In this document: one piece after another, positions 6,701-8,125 of the stretch
How the letters are laid out: each line of letters starts with the position of its first letter
Numbering within the stretch: the stretch's first letter is position 1
Assembly: GCA_036518955.1 (NCBI GenBank)
Contig: DATDMG010000325.1
Span: forward strand, 1 to 8,125
Source: DATDMG01 sp036518955
Lineage (GTDB): Bacteria; Actinomycetota; Actinomycetes; Actinomycetales; Kineosporiaceae
DNA: 8,125 nt
Direction: 5' to 3'
The notes under the pieces: generated by a model
The model's input: only the letters and a program-made list of their open reading frames with translations
Database searches by the model: none
Told to the model about the DNA's origin: nothing
Program-made: the position numbers and the translations under genes

Positions 6701-7578
6701 GCCGAACCTGGCAGCTGCAGGCGGCCGTCTGCTGGGAACGCTGCCTGGTCGCGGACGCCGAACGCGCCTGGGAGCGGGCCGCCGACCTGGCGCGCTCCCT
6801 CGGCGACCAGCGCCACCTCACCCGGTGCCTGCGCTGGCTGGCGTCCGCCGCCCTGTGGGGTCCGACGCCGGCCCGGGAGGGGATCACCCGCTGCCGGGCC
6901 TACCTGGGCGAGATCGGCAGCACCCCGACCGGTCGTGCGGTGATCTGCCTGCATCTGGCCGGGCTGTACGCGATGCAGGACGACGTCCGCACCGCGGAAG
7001 GACTGCTCGCCGAAGGGACCCGGATCCTGCTCGCGGTCGGCGTCCGGCTGCCGACCGTCATCACCCAGCCGGCAGCCCTGGTGGCCCTGCTGCGCGACGA
7101 CGCCCACGCGGCCGAACACCAGCTGCGGTCAGCCTTCGAGGCGCTGTCGGCGATGGGTGAGCAGACCAATCTGACCACCTGCGCCGCGCTGCTGGCCCAG
7201 GCCCTGGTCCGGCAGGGTCCGCACCGCTACCCGGAGGCCACCCGGTTGCTCGAGGTGGCCGAACGGGACGGCGCCGGCCCCGATCTGACCGCCCGGTTCA
7301 TCGCGGCGGCGACGAGGGCACGCATCCTGGTCGGCGGCCAGGACCCGGCGGGGGCGGTCACGCTGGCACGGCACGCGGCTGCGCTCGCCGGCCGCACCGA
7401 CCTGGTCTCGCAACGGGCGGACGTTCTGCTCGACCTCGCCCACGTCCTTTCCGTGGCGGCCGACCCGGCAGCGGCCCGCACAGCCGCGCGAAACGCCCGA
7501 CAGCTGTACCACGCCAAGGGAAACCGCCCCGGCGTCCGCTGGTGCGAAGAATTTCTTGCCCAGGTTGCCACCGGCTGA
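3796..7578 (+). CDS. Large SARP-family regulator: OmpR-type HTH, BTAD, cyclase-like domain, AAA/STAND ATPase, TPR-like repeats
   Basis: This 1260-residue cytoplasmic protein is probably a signal-dependent transcription activator. Residues 1-90 are the OmpR-type winged helix of SARPs (MRVSVLGPF, LVVDLWGDDAP, LQAAVSRLRKVL, GYMLRL). Residues 95-245 are the bacterial transcriptional activation domain (HPLRERFRAQLMLALYRTGR at 185-204, LGVEPSPEL at 223-231). Residues 263-437 resemble a class III nucleotide cyclase (AVFG at 317-320, HEDDALR 325-331, RIGV 361-364, EILISEPV 398-405), but both metal-binding aspartate sites are changed, so it is probably a pseudo-cyclase. Residues 440-800 are an AAA/STAND ATPase with Walker A GEAGIGKT (473-480) and Walker B VVVLEDLHW (582-590). 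The rest is alpha-helical and TPR-like. Cyclase-ATPase modules occur with LuxR-type domains in mycobacteria; here a SARP head replaces the LuxR tail. It is divergent from the sugar transferase and 12 bases upstream of a small ORF. Start chosen from the ribosome site and domain start. Targets and ligand are unknown. Confidence 0.92.
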   Translation: MRVSVLGPFRVEEAGEPLVLGGVRRRAVTAYLALHANQVVPSERLVVDLWGDDAPPGTANALQAAVSRLRKVLPANRLVTRLPGYMLRLLPEELDLAQFEQTLTQGSEALTAGRAPEAATLLRQALALWTGPALVDFRYDPFAQAETARVEELRLACWERRIEADLAAGASADLVPELRRLVADHPLRERFRAQLMLALYRTGRQGEALETYRETRELLDGELGVEPSPELSRLERGILRQDPALRRAPLPATAPVYATRRPITAVSIELETASGPGDPMDLEARHLIAARVQALLTPIVESHGGRLIVAPGQPLLAVFGLVCLHEDDALRGAGAAVRLRRALQVESQSLHADRGVRLTCRIGVATAEALVSLGDSPAFVGEAPEIARSLARAAGPQEILISEPVHRLAAAALDVVQTAPGRLSLRSTRFGVRPLSVRLEAPTLDRDAELERLLTTCTTVRRTRSTRVVTVLGEAGIGKTRLIHELSSRLGNTAVVLTGRCLPYGEGITFWPLRELVHEATGGRHDPAAIEALVRAEPDARTIAARLVRAFGTGPPGTADTTEIFWATRRVLQVLARSRLLVVVLEDLHWAEPTFLELLESIAQHLKDAPVAVLCLTRPELLESRPSWPERAASELVPLGPLPDPDADALLAALTGPEPGPAAVRDRLLASAAGNPLYLEQLVASWHERQWGDADAGVPPTIQALLAARLDRLGPAEHEVLTTAAVIGTEFEFGALEAILPPPARTRLRWHLSTLVSKGLLQRHQPARADQGDYGFRHVLIQQAAYRALPKSHRAHLHEQVAEWLEGTTGGQDTPWPEVLAYHLEQATRYSRQVHPGAHSEILARRAVGHLRRSGNAALALGDASAAVKAYERALPLLPPDDPERSPLLVAMGAALLETGRLVEATDVLRAAQAETLERGQRGWHAHARVQRLLLDLHLDPQRAMGETDRDLPGLRQTFSADHDTLGLCRTWQLQAAVCWERCLVADAERAWERAADLARSLGDQRHLTRCLRWLASAALWGPTPAREGITRCRAYLGEIGSTPTGRAVICLHLAGLYAMQDDVRTAEGLLAEGTRILLAVGVRLPTVITQPAALVALLRDDAHAAEHQLRSAFEALSAMGEQTNLTTCAALLAQALVRQGPHRYPEATRLLEVAERDGAGPDLTARFIAAATRARILVGGQDPAGAVTLARHAAALAGRTDLVSQRADVLLDLAHVLSVAADPAAARTAARNARQLYHAKGNRPGVRWCEEFLAQVATG

Positions 7579-7590
7579 GACACTGTCGGT

Positions 7591-8040
7591 ATGAGCAATT
7601 CTGAGGTAATCGCCGTCCGACCCGGGCCCGGCTCCTCGACGACCGATGGAACAATATCCGGTGGGCTCGTCGTCACGGTCGCCCTGCGCGGTTTCGAGGT
7701 CGGCGAGAGCGTGCTCGTCCAATCGATGGTGACTCAGCAGCACCCCGACGACGTCGAGCCGGCCCAGCAGGCCTTCGCGGACTCAGCGGCACAAGTCAGA
7801 CTCGGCACGACCGACGTCGTCCCGGACGCAGCGGGTATGCATTTCGAGATCGAGATCCCCGCGACGATCCGCGACGGCGGCGCATTCCTGATCGCTGAGC
7901 AGATTTCCGTGGTCTCCCAGGTGAGCTATGCTTGGCAAAGCCTTCTCGCCCCGACCGGAGCCAACTCCAGCCCCACCGTCACCCCTGCCGCCGGTTGGAT
8001 CAAGAAGGCCGCCGATTCGGCGGACGACGCGGATTCCTGA
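7591..8040 (+). CDS. Unrecognised small protein, probably co-transcribed with the large regulator
   Basis: This 149-residue protein matches no family I recognise. It starts 12 bases after the regulator's stop and has no clear Shine-Dalgarno, so it is probably in the same operon and translated by reinitiation or coupling. No signal peptide or membrane helix is seen, so it is likely cytoplasmic. Alternating hydrophobic stretches (GGLVVTVALRGF at 24-35, ESVLVQSMV at 39-47, AQVRLGTTDVV at 67-77, MHFEIEIPA at 83-91, AFLIAEQISVVSQVSYAWQS at 98-117) suggest a beta-rich fold. The tail is polar and acidic (KKAADSADDADS). Codon use is like that of the neighbouring genes. Its position suggests a partner or effector of the regulator, which is inference. 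Confidence 0.7.
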   Translation: MSNSEVIAVRPGPGSSTTDGTISGGLVVTVALRGFEVGESVLVQSMVTQQHPDDVEPAQQAFADSAAQVRLGTTDVVPDAAGMHFEIEIPATIRDGGAFLIAEQISVVSQVSYAWQSLLAPTGANSSPTVTPAAGWIKKAADSADDADS

Positions 8041-8110
8041 CCGTCGCTCCACCGCTTTCTCTCAGACACTCGGACGAACATCGCGGCCGGAGTCCACCGT
8101 TGACCCGACC

Positions 8111-8123
8111 CGGGCGTCGCCCG
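8111..8123 (+). terminator. Candidate hairpin after the small-protein gene
   Basis: CGGGC-GTC-GCCCG forms a perfect 5-bp GC stem with a 3-base loop, 70 bases after the stop of the small protein. It could end the regulator operon, but the window stops 2 bases later, so it may equally lie inside a following gene. Confidence 0.25.
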
Positions 8124-8125
8124 AT

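Overview
The window is very GC-rich, with strongly G/C-biased third codon positions in its long genes. It carries an ECF-type sigma factor, a SARP/BTAD regulator and an actinobacterial-style PAP2 protein. Together these point to a high-GC actinomycete chromosome; genus cannot be fixed from the sequence. No rRNA, tRNA, CRISPR array or intact insertion sequence was seen.

Layout, left to right. (1) The 3' end of an ECF-like sigma factor gene (+, cut by the window edge). (2) Facing it, a PAP2-family integral membrane phosphatase (-), with hairpins in the short convergent gap. (3) A gene-poor stretch of about 500 bp holding a three-copy 21-bp tandem repeat. (4) A polyprenyl-phosphate sugar-phosphate transferase (-), the kind of enzyme that starts exopolysaccharide or capsule assembly on undecaprenyl phosphate. 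(5) A divergent stretch of about 700 bp whose left half is less GC-rich than its surroundings and carries overlapping micro-ORFs. (6) A very large SARP-type regulator (+, 1260 residues from the chosen start) with four modules in order: OmpR-type DNA-binding domain plus BTAD, a class III nucleotide-cyclase-like domain that appears catalytically dead, an AAA/STAND ATPase with an intact P-loop, and a helical TPR-like C-terminal half. (7) Twelve bases further on, a small unrecognised protein of 149 residues, probably in the same operon.

How they may work together (inference). The sugar transferase consumes undecaprenyl phosphate and makes Und-PP-sugar. The PAP2 protein belongs to a superfamily that includes Und-PP phosphatases, so it could recycle the carrier, although two expected arginines are replaced. 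The large regulator is divergent from the transferase and is the obvious candidate for controlling the shared intergenic region. The most unusual content is this regulator's architecture and its small partner. The 21-bp repeat block and the mixed-composition intergenic region are the best non-coding oddities.
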